64,000 nt of DNA from Lophius americanus (taxonomy: Eukaryota > Chordata > Actinopteri > Lophiiformes > Lophiidae), in the NCBI GenBank assembly GCA_037951165.1, contig JBBDHG010000153.1:1304001-1368000 (forward strand), given 5' to 3'. The translations under genes and the position numbers were made by a program. The notes beneath the pieces are model-generated. The model was not told the DNA's origin and ran no database searches. It saw only the letters and a list, made by a program, of their open reading frames with translations. Positions 1-11,059 of this stretch are shown here, in pieces; position 1 is the stretch's first letter; each line of letters starts with the position of its first letter.

Positions 1-343
1 GCTGTGGAGGATTCGAGGCTTGAACCGCTCCCCTCAGGTCCCAGCACAGCATCTCAATGGACCACTCCTAAAATGATCCTTTTATTCCTTTAGAGCCATT
101 CAAAGGTGGACTTACTCTTCTGATTCTGATGGTCTTGCTGTGTGACCCATTTGAGTTTGAGCTTATGTTTCCCGTCACTGAGGATTTGACATTCTAATTC
201 AGAATTTTTTGGAAGACTGCAAGGATGCCATTTTTGCCCTGCCTCTGTTGAACAGTGGCGTCATGAACCCTGACCTTTGTAAATGTGAGAAAGGCCCACA
301 ATTCATTGGATCTTAACTTTGGGTCTTTTTTGCCTGTCTGTAT

Positions 344-438
344 GGGCCGTCGCTGTGTCTTTCTGAATGGGCCGTCGCTGTGTCTTTCTGAATGGGCCGT
401 CGCTGTGTCTTTCTGAATGGGCCGTCGCTGTGCCTTCT
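344..438. repeat. 25-bp tandem repeat, about 3.8 copies
   Basis: The unit beginning GGGCCGTCGCTGTGTCTTTC recurs at 344, 369, 394 and 419, with the last copy incomplete and diverged after CTGTG. The copies are nearly identical, which suggests recent expansion. The period is not a multiple of three, so the open frames running through it are not evidence of a gene. Confidence 0.9.
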
Positions 439-1144
439 CAGGAGAGACCGCCCACTTCTGTGAAGGTTCACTATCGTTCCCAGTCTTCTCGATCCGTCGA
501 GTCCTTAGAAATCGCTTTTGTAGCCGGAAAAACAGACGTTTTTCATTCACCTTCTTCTGGAATCTCTTATGATTTTTGGCACAGTTTGCTACCGGTGAGA
601 TCCAGGTATCAGCTTTGTGTGGATTTGACCGACTAGTCAGTCCAGTCCTTCTGAAACCAGTTTCGGATTTAGTTCTCAGACATGCCGGCTTTACTTGATA
701 TAAATAATATCATTTAAAATTAATTTTCCTGTGTATTTAAAATATTTAGAATACAAATTTTGAATTGCTTGCAATTCACGCACATTTTATAAAATTGTGT
801 TTAATTTTTTTTTTTTACTAGTATTGGTGTTTTGTTTTTTTAATTTGCATTGCTATTTTTGTTATAATTTCATTACTTAAAAAATGTTATTTCTACGATA
901 CACCCTAAGAAATGAAGGTAGAGGAGTGGAAATGGAATTTGTAGGGATGCTTTGTCGGCATAAAACTTTACTTCTTAACATGAACCTTTATGTATTTATT
1001 TATTGACAGTATATCTTATAGCGTCAACCCAAAAATGTATAGTTTTTGTCTAAAATTAGATTCATAGCCATAACTTTACATATTTTTGACAAAATCTATG
1101 ATTGACATGAAAGAATGAAATGTCTCTTTCAGAGCATTTAAATC

Positions 1145-1420
1145 TTAATATTGTTCTGCTAGAACTGATTTGACCTGAACAAGTTTTGTGCCGGTGCTTC
1201 GGCCTGGGGAGGCTGGATGTGATGTTTCTCCAGACTCACCTGCTGCCGCCTGTCTGTCTGTCTGTCTGTCAGTCAGGAAGTTTGAGACGCGCTGACAGGC
1301 GGAGACGGGCATCACCAGTCTGGTGAGTTTGGAGAGAAGGACTTCGGGGATGATGGTGTTGAATGCGGAGCACAAACGGGATCCTTGCATATCCTTCTGG
1401 GGGGTCAAGGTGTAGGGTCT
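1145..1420 (-). mobile_element. LINE (non-LTR retrotransposon) reverse transcriptase fragment
   Basis: Read on the minus strand, the translation contains SAFNTIIPEVLLSKLTRL followed by a serine/valine/cysteine stretch and NFLTDR. This is the conserved block between the catalytic motifs of fish non-LTR reverse transcriptases, usually written as SSAFNTI...FLTDR. A (CTGT)n run at about 1250-1271 lies just beyond the FLTDR motif and has replaced the following sequence. The fragment covers only about 85 codons, so it is a dead relic. The clade (Rex1/CR1-like) is not certain. Confidence 0.75.
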
Positions 1421-1915
1421 GGTGTCTTGATGACATCATCACCATGTAAAAAAAAAATACGGGAAATACCGTCTTATTTATGGACAGACACAAAGTCCAT
1501 TCTCCAGCTTTGGTGTGTGATTCTGTCACCATCACTGACGGGTGGAGAAAGAAGAGGTGGAGACGTATGAAGGCACAGACATCCCTTCTGAAAACATGTT
1601 CCTGATGGACGTTTTATTTGTGTTGTTTGCGTGTAATCTACCTCGTCTAACGCTGATTAGAACGTTTGCTTCATCTGTGTGCTGGCAGACACAACGTGTT
1701 CGAGTCAAACTGCCTCACACGCATCCTCTTCACAGATCCTGAGATCGGGTGGAGGTGTCAGTGGACAGGGGTGAGGGGGTGTCAGCGGGTGCAGATGGAG
1801 GTGTGATGTAAGTCAGAGTGGGTGAGGGGTGTGAAAGTCAACGGTACCTTATTAGAAATGCAACAGACCTGAAATAAGCATGGTTCCACGCATGGTTTCT
1901 CTAATGTTCTCATTT

Positions 1916-2340
1916 TATGGTATGTGTGGATTTTTTCTCTGGCTATCTGGGAAATATATATACTGAGCAGCCATAACATTATAACCACTGACACGTGAAT
2001 TCCCAATAACATGGATTATCTCATTATTATGGAAAATGTCAGTAAAATGTTGTAGTTTGATGGTATGTGTGGTACTTTTTTTCTCATTATTTTTGATGGC
2101 AAAATACACGGAGTAGCCATAACATTATAACCACTGACAAGTGAAGTCACAATAACATGGATTATCTCATTACTATGGCAGATATCAGTTAAATGTTGTA
2201 GTTTGATGGTATGTGTGGTACTTTTTTTCTCATTATCTTTGATGGGCAAATACAAGGAGTAGCCATAACATTATAACCACTGAAAAGTGAAGTCAGAATA
2301 ACATTGATTATCTCATTACTATGGCAGATATCGGTGGGTA
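1916..2340 (+). repeat. Tandem array of a Tc1-like terminal region, 146-bp period
   Basis: The block CCATAACATTATAACCACTG, typical of the 5' end of fish Tc1-like elements, starts at 1971, 2117 and 2263, giving an exact spacing of 146 bp twice. Each copy is followed by the 'AATAACATNGATTATCTCATTA' continuation (shown with an ambiguous base) that belongs to the same terminus. Between copies lies TGTTGTAGTTTGATGGTATG. A partial unit precedes the first copy. This is local duplication of a transposon end rather than three separate insertions. Confidence 0.85.
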
Positions 2341-2344
2341 GCAT

Positions 2345-2800
2345 ATAATAGCACTTCATGTGGGTTGAATGGAAAGCAACTGGACCTGTGTGTTGGCTTG
2401 AAGATGTTTCACCTTTCTTCAGTTCTAACTGGCTGTTGGGGTGTCAGGGACTTTGTACCTCCTGTATGTGTTGGTACGTAGACGGTTTTGACAGTTGGTC
2501 CTACATAACTAATGAGGTAGGGTAAGAGTCATTAGGAGCAGAGTGGTCTTGATTGTCTGCTGCGGTATCACGTGAGTCATTAGCATGCTGTGAGTCCAGG
2601 TGTGGACGATGGCGAAACCGTCTTGGGAGAGATGATAAATCTGCAATATATGTGGGTGATAGGTGGTAGCGTAGACCCCCACCCCTGTTTAGAGAGGGTT
2701 GCTCCAGATGACATAGATCATTTCTTTCACTCTTCTCTCAAACCATCTATACTCTCTGTCCAAAATGTGAATGTTGTCCTAGAAAGAGTGTCCTTTGTCC
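2345..2800 (-). pseudogene. GIY-YIG-type retroelement (Penelope-like) 3' remnant
   Basis: On the minus strand the translation around 2700-2780 gives ILDREYRWFERRVKEMIYV, matching the C-terminal part of the GIY-YIG endonuclease carried by fish Penelope-like retroelements: a DRE-x-RWFERGVKEAI block followed by a pSLNRGGGLR-like segment. Downstream, a degraded 'VPDTPTAS' tail typical of the same elements can be read near 2430-2460. Several stops and frame changes break it. The assignment rests on recalled family motifs. A LINE carrying a GIY-YIG-like domain is the alternative. Confidence 0.6.
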
Positions 2801-3034
2801 TTTTGATGCAAGTCAAATGTCGAGACCTGTCCTGATAAACTGAAAGAGTTGAGTTTTTTTCCGATAAAGAGGTGTCACTGTGTCACAGTACATTCAGAAT
2901 AGTTTAAAACAAATTTACTGGCTTTAAGTCATTAGCCAGTAAGAAAAAGCAGCAGCTTCTAAGCATATGTGCAGGTGAGACGATTTTTTCCCCCCAATTT
3001 TTTAAAAGTCTTCCTTTTAAAACAGAAATGACCA

Positions 3035-3115
3035 ACTAAGAAAGCGCTCAGAGAGTGCACACCTCCGCGGACGCCATCATCACTAAAAACTGGAACGATT
3101 GGAAAAAAAAATTTC
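3035..3115 (+). repeat. Fragment of the 'GCGCTC...CACCTCCG' fish interspersed repeat
   Basis: AAGCGCTCAGAGAGTGCACA followed by CCTCCGCGGACGCCATCATC and CACTAAAAACTGGAACGATT aligns by eye with the left end of the longer copy at 30783-31830, which has GGCACTCAGAAAGAACCGGC and then CACTAAAACCTGAACAATC. Only this left end is recognisable here. Confidence 0.5.
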
Positions 3116-3407
3116 CATAAAAAAACAATTTATTTGTTTTTCAGAAATTCTGTCTTCCTGACTGCTTTAGTAGAGACACAAAATTATTAATACGCTCAAA
3201 CAGGTTAAATTACCATACCTGTAGAAAACAAATATGGGGGAAAAAAATAGCAATATACTCCTCGTCTCTAAATTTGCATTATAAATAAAATCTTTTCAGT
3301 CCATAAAAGCAAAAACACCCTCAAAGGAAGCCTGAACAAAGAGCTGCTGTCTTTGGTTGAACTGAGCTCAGCAACTCGCTTTGGTTACCAATTACGTTCT
3401 TTCACAT

Positions 3408-3500
3408 TCATACACCAATCAGCCGTTACATTATAACCATCAGGTGAAGTCGTATTAATGGGATGTTATCCATCAGTCAATCATAGTCCATCCTTTCAAA
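3408..3500 (+). mobile_element. Tc1-like element 5' terminal fragment
   Basis: CACCAATCAGCCGTTACATT followed by ATAACCATCAGGTGAAGTCG matches the conserved 5' terminus of fish Tc1-like elements (ATCAGCCATAACATTATAACCACTGACAGGTGAAGT in other copies of this window, quoted there in parts). No transposase coding sequence follows. Confidence 0.7.
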
Positions 3501-5000
3501 ACTCAGTGGCAGCATTTAGTATTTTCCATTTCCTGCTAGCATTTTGAACCATAGAAGGAATTTGTTCGGCGCAATTTTCCAACATAACTTTAATTGTCTT
3601 TCACGTATTCTTGGACTTTAACCAGATGAACTATGGAGAATCCTGATTCTCAGCTGTATATGGAGCGAAACATGGTCAAATAGTTTCAGATATTTTCTAT
3701 AGTCAGAAGTTAGAGTTAGGGGCGAAGGTTAGAAATGTTTTCATGCTTGTAGGAGGTCCACTTTTTCTAGGCAGAATATGTTGTGATTGTCTGAGCCTTC
3801 TTACTGTGAACAGCAGCCTTCTGGAAATAATATAATAAGTACTTCCGCAGCCAATACTTGTTTTCACGGAATACAATAAATAATACACTTTGTATATTTG
3901 CTTATAAATGGTGTAATCAAAACAACAGGAGACTTTAACATGCCGCTCTACATGAATGTCTGCCTGACTCTGACCAGCATCAGACCCACAAGAATCACAT
4001 AAATATAAGAGAGAAGTTCGACAGATATCACTGACGTCCTTCACTGCACAAAGAAAGTAAAATAAGTCCAGTTTGAATACTTGACTACTACACAAAGAGA
4101 AAACAACGAGGATTTATCCTCAAGGATGAATAACTCCGTTAAAAAATTAGAACAAAATGTCTGTTAGTGAAGGAAAACAACTTAAACATCCATCCTCATG
4201 ATCATCACTCCTCTGTGCAGAGGGAATTATCCGTTTTACTCACAAACAAAGAAAACTTTCAACGGATGACCAGAAGACGTGCTAAAAATGATCGAAACTG
4301 ATCACATTTCTATAATCTCATTGCAGTTACTGAGGTAAAGGTTCACTTGTTTGCCTCAGCAGGTAACCTTTCCATCTTTATAGACTTTAACACCAACAAC
4401 TAGATCCATAACTTAGTACCGCTGTCCATTCAACGAACGCCACCTCAACTTAAATCCTGCTCAACTCTGTTATTTAACATGTTGTGAGTATTTTTAGAGA
4501 TCTAGTTCCGTTTCTCCTCATAATTTAAGTCAAACAGAAGACGTGTAGCTTATGTTATTTATTATCATATTCTGTCAAAAGTTTGTAAAAAAGGATATAA
4601 ATTAGTCATAATAGTAAAATACCGTGTTAAGGTGATTTATGAGACCGTTGTCACACCGAGAAAATCTCCGATCATCGGAGCCCTAATAAGGAGTGCAGAG
4701 TTTATGGACCAGAAAAATAAAAAATCGAGCTAAATGAGGCTAAAAACTCTGCAGAAAGCTGGGGGGAATCGGTGCACCTGGGTGATATTTTTGTATATTT
4801 GCCCTCATTTCACAAAACCTAGTCATTCCACTCATTGCCGGGGTAAAAACTGTTATTTAGGAGCAGCTTTATTTTATCACCATTACCGTTATGTCTTTAT
4901 TATACCGCTGGATCCGGCTCTTGAAGCCATTGCAACACATAAAGGCGCGTCACGGTTGGTAGGTGAGAGGAGGAAGCAGATAAAAGAGTCGGCGATTGGT

Positions 5001-5033
5001 TTATATATATATATATATATATATAAATATATG
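5001..5033. repeat. (AT)n microsatellite
   Basis: A run of alternating T and A of about 33 bases, with one interruption near the right end. Confidence 0.9.
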
Positions 5034-5478
5034 TGTTTCGGTAGAGACTATAAGGTGAGCCACCGAGAATGTGTAGGGGATGAAAGGAGGCAGAGGTGAC
5101 ACATGGCACAGAGCTTTTCTCTTCCTCTGTCTAGTCATTCTCTTAACTTGACTGTAGCAGGAACTGGAGGCGGTGGCGTTATGAGACTTGCCTTTATAAT
5201 TTACCTCCACTGCCGTCAGCTTCTTTATTGAGCCTGGCCTTCGCCGGCTGAGCCAGACACAGAGGAGGCTTTGATTTAGCCTGGAAATGTTCTAACTGGT
5301 GCGGACCCTGTGAATCTCCTTTTGTTGTCCTGTCATACACCCCTCTCTCTACTTTCTCTGCCTTGATTGCTTCCCCTCATTCCGATGATCGCCGTCCGAT
5401 CTCCTTCTGTCTGGTTTCTCTTTCCATTCACGTCCCCTGTCTTCTTTCCTCTTTGTAATCACCTCTCACTTCTAATCC

Positions 5479-5483
<5 letters not shown>

Positions 5484-5510
<27 letters not shown>

Positions 5511-5517
5511 TTTCCAG
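5484..5517 (+). promoter_or_regulatory. eipr1: Polypyrimidine tract and 3' splice site of eipr1, built from a (CT)n repeat
   Basis: An uninterrupted (TC)n run at 5484-5510 continues into TTTTCCAG, whose AG (5516-5517) is the acceptor for the exon starting at 5518. The microsatellite itself forms nearly all of the polypyrimidine tract. Such runs vary in length between individuals, so the acceptor may vary in strength. Confidence 0.85.
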
Positions 5518-5685
5518 TCAGATCTACTGTATAGAGAACGCTCACGGCCAGCTGGTGCGTGACCTCGACTTCAACCCCAACCGCCAGTACTATCTGGCCA
5601 GCTGTGGCGATGACTGCAAGGTCAAGTTCTGGGATGTCCGCAATGTCCAAGACCCCGTCAAGACCCTGGAGGAGCACTCTCACTG
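5518..5685 (+). CDS. eipr1: eipr1 coding exon A (third from last), WD40 repeat
   Basis: EIPR1 (formerly TSSC1) is a cytosolic WD40 propeller protein that binds the GARP and EARP tethering complexes and supports endosome-to-Golgi and recycling traffic. It also has a role in dense-core vesicle biology. This 168-bp exon starts with the last base of a split codon. It then reads QIYCIENAHGQLVRDLDFNP and continues through a CGDDCKVKFWDVRN segment to LEEHSH plus two bases of the next Trp codon. The GD dipeptide and the FWD end mark a complete WD blade. Borders are TTTTCCAG/TC and CACTG/GTAGGT, so both flanking introns are phase 2. If the protein has the usual ~387 residues, this exon covers about 219-273. 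Synonymous third positions are GC-rich, unlike the flanking introns. Identity is close to certain from the conserved motif string. Confidence 0.97.
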
Positions 5686-5884
5686 GTAGGTGGATTGGTT
5701 GATGGGTTCAGAGAGGTTCAGACAGGGGTGGATAGTGGAGTGAGTCCTTGAACTAGAGTGCCTAAGTTCAAGTTCTCATGAATCCGTTTACTCCTGGATG
5801 CCACATTGAATCCCTGGTAAAAAAAAATACAGTTTAGGTACATGGATTCCTGTTATACTTACTGGCTTGTACAGGTTTCTGTAA

Positions 5885-6022
5885 ACCAAATCAGGGAGCT
5901 TTCTGCATGGAGGAAGAACTGGATTGATTTTGGGAATGTTCAATTGCATATTTCCGCCACCAGGGGGAGTTTTACTTCTAAAATCAAATAATCAACTATT
6001 TTCTTGGAAAAATAGATTCAGA
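5885..6022 (-). repeat. R1 family fragment
   Basis: GAGGAAGAACTGGATTGATT followed by TTGGGAATGTTCAATTGCAT, then ATTTCCGCCACCAGGGGGAG, is one end of the interspersed family called R1 here, also seen at 25620, 36735, 53150 and 53320. The orientation (minus) is an arbitrary convention relative to the copies at 13.8, 16.9, 38.0, 50.1 and 63.3 kb. Confidence 0.75.
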
Positions 6023-7029
6023 GGAAGTGCAGATCCTTCTTTTAGTGTCAGCCTGCCCCAAAAACCCAATGAAATCTTCACATCTCTTGGATTTGGCGAT
6101 GTCTACTTCTGCAAATAACCCAATAAGATGGCGTGGAATGGATCCTGTTTATGATTGTATCCAAACAAGCAAACAAATAACCACCAATCACATAACCTCC
6201 TCCCATTTATGTAGCCGTTATGTTGGATTCCTGAAGCGTGTGTTCCCACATTCTTTCCAATCTTGAAGTCTGGGCATGTTCCCGATTTAAGAGAAGCCAC
6301 TCTTTCGGTATGTGATGAAACACAGTTTCACAATCTTGTGTCAGCCTGGCCTAAGGAAAAGAATGCATCCGCTGTCATAAGCATTAGTCGGAACCGATCC
6401 ATCAAAGGTACTAAGTCGAGGTCGGGCACTTTCATTTACTGGTTGGTCTGAAATGGGAAGCTCTGACCTAATGAGGTTCTGTACGATTTGGACAAAAAAC
6501 CCAGTATAGTAAAAATATGAAATCCGATAATTCAATTCAGCTCATAAACATTTTGAAGTGAGTGTGTCTATTTAATTTCTGTGCCTTGCTGCATGCCACG
6601 AGGGCTGGGAAATCAAATGTTTGTTTATTTGAGGTGGGTGTGCCAAGAGGGACCTGAGTTAGGATAAATCTTTGCTTTGATAATGGAAGTGGAGGCGTTG
6701 GATTTTAAAGCCCGTCTTACAAATCTACCAGGAATTCTACTTTATTGAATAGTTTTTTTCAAAAGCAAACTCTTATTTTTCTTAAAGATATTTCCCATCG
6801 CCGTTTCGGGTTCCACTGTCTCCCCACAGCCCTCCCAACCGGTGTTGGAGTCTTGACATCCCATCTTTCAGGAGAAACGTGACAAAAATAGGTGAATGCG
6901 TAGTTAATCATTTCATTAAGTTTTACAACCTGACTGTGAACGGGAGCAGGTCTTTCTCATAATATAATTATATTGTATCTGCGTGAATGGGAAAGGCCTT
7001 TTTACACAGCATTAAAGTATAATTCAGGC

Positions 7030-7200
7030 ACCTTCAGTTAAGCTCACTAACAATAATAATAAACATGGTGATAACTCCTCGGCGCCACTGTTGATTGGTT
7101 TCTGGCTTTATTAATGGCTTTATCTCCTAACTAATGAAATGCCCAAATTACTGCCGGTGCAATAAAAGGCAGTAATACACTAATTACTAATTAAATAGGC
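7030..7200. other. Candidate conserved non-coding element in eipr1 intron
   Basis: No repeat signature is visible, and the segment is dense in homeodomain-type cores. TAATTA occurs at 7181-7186 and 7188-7193 next to further TTAATGG and CTAATGAAAT motifs. The uniform, non-repetitive texture is what vertebrate conserved elements look like, but conservation cannot be shown from one sequence. Confidence 0.3.
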
Positions 7201-7703
7201 AGCTACTCATTTTGTCAGTAAGGATTGAGTCACTGTGGGCAGAACGCAGCCAAGTCCTGCTCAAGGTTGTCTTCTGTGGAGCTTCAGGCGCTGCTAACAG
7301 CGGAACATGGTGTGCTCCTGTGTGAGCTGAATAGATTATCAGCGTGTCTGCGAGCCAACCTGGGCTACTGCCGCAGCACACCACCAATCCTCACCCGATA
7401 ACGCTAGGCAGACACCCCAGAATATGCACACGTGTAGGACTCTGTGCATGGGCGCGGGCGTTATCTCCAAAAGAAAGATAGACTTGGCAAACATATCCAT
7501 AACGGCAGATAGCTGCAGATGGGATCTCTTCAGATGCGAGATATGTGTGTGTAGGTGTGTAGGTGTGTATATCTCCAAGCATTCCTGTAAAGCATATGTT
7601 TAAGGCTGTCCAATTAACAAGAAAATGACCAAAAACTGACATTTAGATCCTCTAACCAACTTAATCCCGCTCATGCTGGTTAATTTGATTAATAGTCTCC
7701 CCA

Positions 7704-7819
<116 letters not shown>

Positions 7820-9465
7820 TTCAACCAGGGCTGTTTTGTAGCCAGTGTCTAATATGGAACACAGCCAAATAACGGGCTCTCAGCCAGGAAACCTGTTGAC
7901 AGATTGGAACCAAAACATCGCCGATCTAGAAAAATAGAACCTGTTTTGTCGAGGAAACATGGAGCGGGATTATCGTATCCAAACAACATTTTGCAAATAC
8001 CACTTTCAAATTGACACAAAAAAGTGAGAGGGGACGTCATGACTTAAGAGTCCTTTACACTACTTACAGTAAAGAGTGTTGCAGAACATTTTGTGAAAAC
8101 TTAAGGATACGGAGAAAACAGAGCAGCACCGGCATCTATCCAATGAAGATGCAGCAAATGTCAATGGAAACTATAAAGGAGAAAAAAAAGTGACTCACAA
8201 AAGTAATAAAAAAAAAAAAAAAGTCTTCCTCCTCATGTCGTAATATATTTAATGGCTGCACAAGCCTCCAATTGGACACTGGAGGCAGTGTCCACAAGTG
8301 GAACCAGGTCGAGCAGGTTTGGCACATGAATGTTCAAAACATCCCAGCATTCATTCATTCCAGTCAATGAGCAGAAATGAAATCCAAAAAGACAGACAGA
8401 ATCAAACAAACTGAATAACGACGAGGAAACTAACTATCAGGAAAAGACAAGGACAGATTCTTGAACGAGTGACGCACAAATCCAACGCAATCTTGTAAAC
8501 AGGAGACAAAAACTACACAGACAGGATAACAATATAAAGGTGACAACAAGAGAGAGGTAAAATAAATCATGTCAGGGAACACAATCACACTGGAGGGAAA
8601 ACTCCAGAAGCAGGAAGTCCAAGCGGAGAAGAAAAATATGTGACCAAGCACAGCAAGAAACAAAGAACAAGACACAGAGGAGAACATAATGAAGGAAGGG
8701 ATGACAAACAAGACAGGTGGAACAAACAGGATGGTAAGGAAAACAGGTACTGCAGAAGAAGAAGACCCGGCATGGGAAATTAGAACTTTCAAAAAGAAAC
8801 GGGAAAGAACAAACAGTCCATGAAATAATCCAGACATGTAATCATCTGGCCTGTCCAACTGATGCTAGTCACTCACTGTTGGAGTAAAGCAGCATGTAGG
8901 ACACGAGCACAAACATGGAGCCAACGACAGGATCCATAATGCCCCTCCCCCTGATACGCCATAATTATGTGGTGCTCCAGCCGCGGCCCAAACAAATTTG
9001 TTTGCAGGACCTACGGACGGACCCAGAGCTGTGGACACGATCTGAAATGAGAGTCTTTCATGTGAGGAGACACATGAAGTCAGTTTGACTGTGATGTGGT
9101 GTCGGTTACAAGCGTTGGTGAGGGAGAGGAGGATCTCCGCGCTTAATGAGCCGTCCCCGGCGCTGATTGTGGAGCTACCAGGGTGGTGAGTCCAATTATG
9201 AAACAACGTTAAATCACGTATCTCGGAAAGAGAAAAAAAAAAGAGGACTTTAAATAATGGAGGAAAGGGTGAGATGAGCTCCTACCAAAAACTAATACCA
9301 TGTTCTTGGTTCACATCTAAGATTAAATAATTACTCTTTTTGTTAATCAAGGTCAACATTTTAAATTATCGTTATTCAGATTGAAGTTGTGTTTCCCGTC
9401 CCCTCATTTGCATGTGTGTGTGAGGGTCCATCCAGTGGGCAAACTCATCTTTACTGTGACACATG

Positions 9466-9683
9466 TACTGAGGAGCCATAAGATTCTAACCACTGGATGA
9501 GACATTTAAGGCCATCCATTGAGTCGGTGACGGGTTCATGGGCGCCCGTGTTGTCAGATCTCACAGAAGAGCTTCTGAAAAATTCATGCCGGTTCTGATA
9601 GAAAGCTGTCAGAACTCCCACTGCATCACAGAACTGTTTATGTGTCAAGAGGGGTTCCCACACAATATTAGGCAGGTTGTTTT
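9466..9683 (+). mobile_element. Tc1-like transposon remnant (internally deleted)
   Basis: It begins ACTGAGGAGCCATAAGATTC, a mutated 5' terminus. It then jumps into the transposase DNA-binding region, where a frame reads VRSHRRASEKF... and ends ...ESCQNSHCI, the counterpart of the VRSHRRA...KVSEHTVHR segment of the family. It closes with CACAATATTAGGCAGGTTGT, the usual sequence just inside the 3' terminus. The RNase-H-like catalytic domain is missing, so this is a dead, MITE-sized derivative. Confidence 0.85.
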
Positions 9684-10514
9684 ACTGTGTGTGGGTGTTT
9701 CTTGGTGTGTATGTGTTGTGCTCGTGTTTCTTTTTTAAGAGTACAGCCAGGATATGGCCTCAGGGCTGCTGGGGGTATCAGGGACTATTTTTTAGAAGGG
9801 AAGCGGATTAGGGGAGCGCGGGGAACAGCGTGGCCGAGGCTGATTTCCTGTCAACAGCCTCGGTTATCCCTCAATTCCTCCCTCTGAGGAAAGTGGAGCC
9901 GCAGTCTGAGCTGTGCTTGGGGCTCACCGAGAGAGAGAGAGAAAAGGGCAAACACAAAGAGAGGGAGAGAGAGACAGAAAGAGGCTAAAAATGAGCGAGT
10001 GAGGGAGGCCGTGTTGACAATCGCAAATATAAAAAGAGAGGGAGGTGAAAAATTAGAAACTGAAACTGAACAGCCGATACCATAAAACCAGCATCTTTAT
10101 GATAATCATAAAGCCGTGTGAACTAAGCCAAAATACAGACACCACGGGACCAAAATCCAATTGTTGTCCGCTGAATACGAGCGAGATGGAATATTTATCT
10201 GCGACAATGCTGTGCGTGATTTGTGGGAGCTCGCTTTTGAACGAGAGATAGAAGCAGATCGCCGCACAAATCTGCCTGTGTGTTTCTCCGAATGTGTGGT
10301 CTTCCTCCACATCATGTACGCATGAATGCATTTAACAACCGTAAAAACTGCCTTCAGCGCTTGTTCTCGGCGGCACACGTGGAACCACGAAACAAAAGAT
10401 CTCCACATGCATCTTTAATGCTTGCACGCATGAATGAATGAATGTGAAAAATGCTTTATTGCGGCGCTGATAAATCCCGACTGCCTGTCTGCCAACATCT
10501 GTTTTTTGTTCCAG

Positions 10515-10682
10515 GGTGTGGAGCGTTCGCTACAACCACAGCCACGATCAGCTGGTGTTGACAGCCAGCAGTGACAGCCGCCTCATCCTCTCCAACATGG
10601 TGTCCATCTCCTCCGAGCCTTTCGGACACTTGGTGGACGATGACGAGCTCAGCGAGGGGGAGGACAACCACCAGGAGGACAA
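10515..10682 (+). CDS. eipr1: eipr1 coding exon B (penultimate), WD40 repeat plus acidic linker
   Basis: This 168-bp exon starts with the last base of the Trp codon split from exon A. It reads VWSVRYNHSHDQLVLTASSD, then SRLILSNMVSISSEPFGHLV and DDDELSEGEDNHQED, ending with two bases of a Lys codon. The first part completes a WD blade whose start (EEHSHW) is in exon A. The acidic DDDELSEGEDNHQED segment is a flexible loop between blades that is also acidic in other vertebrate EIPR1 proteins. Borders are TTGTTCCAG/G and GACAA/GTAAGA. Both introns are phase 2, so skipping this exon would keep the frame but remove a blade. The spacing and reading frame agree exactly with exons A and C. Confidence 0.97.
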
Positions 10683-11059
10683 GTAAGAGAAACTCAGGCG
10701 ATATGTCCGGGTCAGGATTGATCGTTAGGGTTCAAGATAGACAAAAATATATTTATATATTATATATATATATACACTTGCATGTTTTCTTTGCTGTGAA
10801 AGTAAGACCAGAGACTTCCTTTAAGTAAAGGAAAGTCCTCGCCTTCTCGAGTTTCACCATTGTCACGAGAAACTTGTTACGTACATTACAGATTGGACAG
10901 CGACAATAATCGCTCAGAAACTCTTCGTGTAAATAAATGAACATTTTAGCTGAGACCACGAGTCCATTTGTTCATTTAAAGAAAATCAGTGAAAAGGTGA
11001 GAATGATTCATTCGTATAACAGTTTTTAGCTCTTCCAAGTTTTGACCCATGTCCAATCG

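Larger units (their letters stand above)
1..5517 (+). other. Intronic sequence upstream of first visible eipr1 exon
   Basis: No coding exon of eipr1 or any other gene is recognisable here. Because the exon at 5518 begins inside a codon, at least the right-hand part of this stretch must be intron. It holds a 25-bp tandem repeat, a LINE fragment, a Tc1 terminal tandem, a GIY-YIG retroelement remnant and AT-rich filler. About 440-1140 and 3500-4980 contain nothing I can assign. The 2990-3410 part is A/T-rich with one short repeat fragment. Confidence 0.7.

Noticed and set aside
1..5517. Search for the upstream eipr1 exon preceding exon A
   Set aside because: No segment with acceptor and donor encoding the expected WD blade before QIYCIENAHG was found, so it must lie to the left of the window.
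5459..5683. 74-codon minus-strand frame opposite exon A
   Set aside because: It is the antisense shadow of the real eipr1 exon and of the adjoining (CT)n run.
8430..8858. 142-codon minus-strand frame rich in Phe, Leu, Val and Ser, resembling a membrane protein
   Set aside because: The + strand is A- and purine-rich, so the complement automatically encodes hydrophobic codons. No conserved motif, splice site or overlap with eipr1 exons supports it.
10456..10828. Frames in other phases over exon B, on both strands
   Set aside because: Shadows of the GC-rich coding exon. Only the frame continuous with exons A and C gives conserved EIPR1 sequence.
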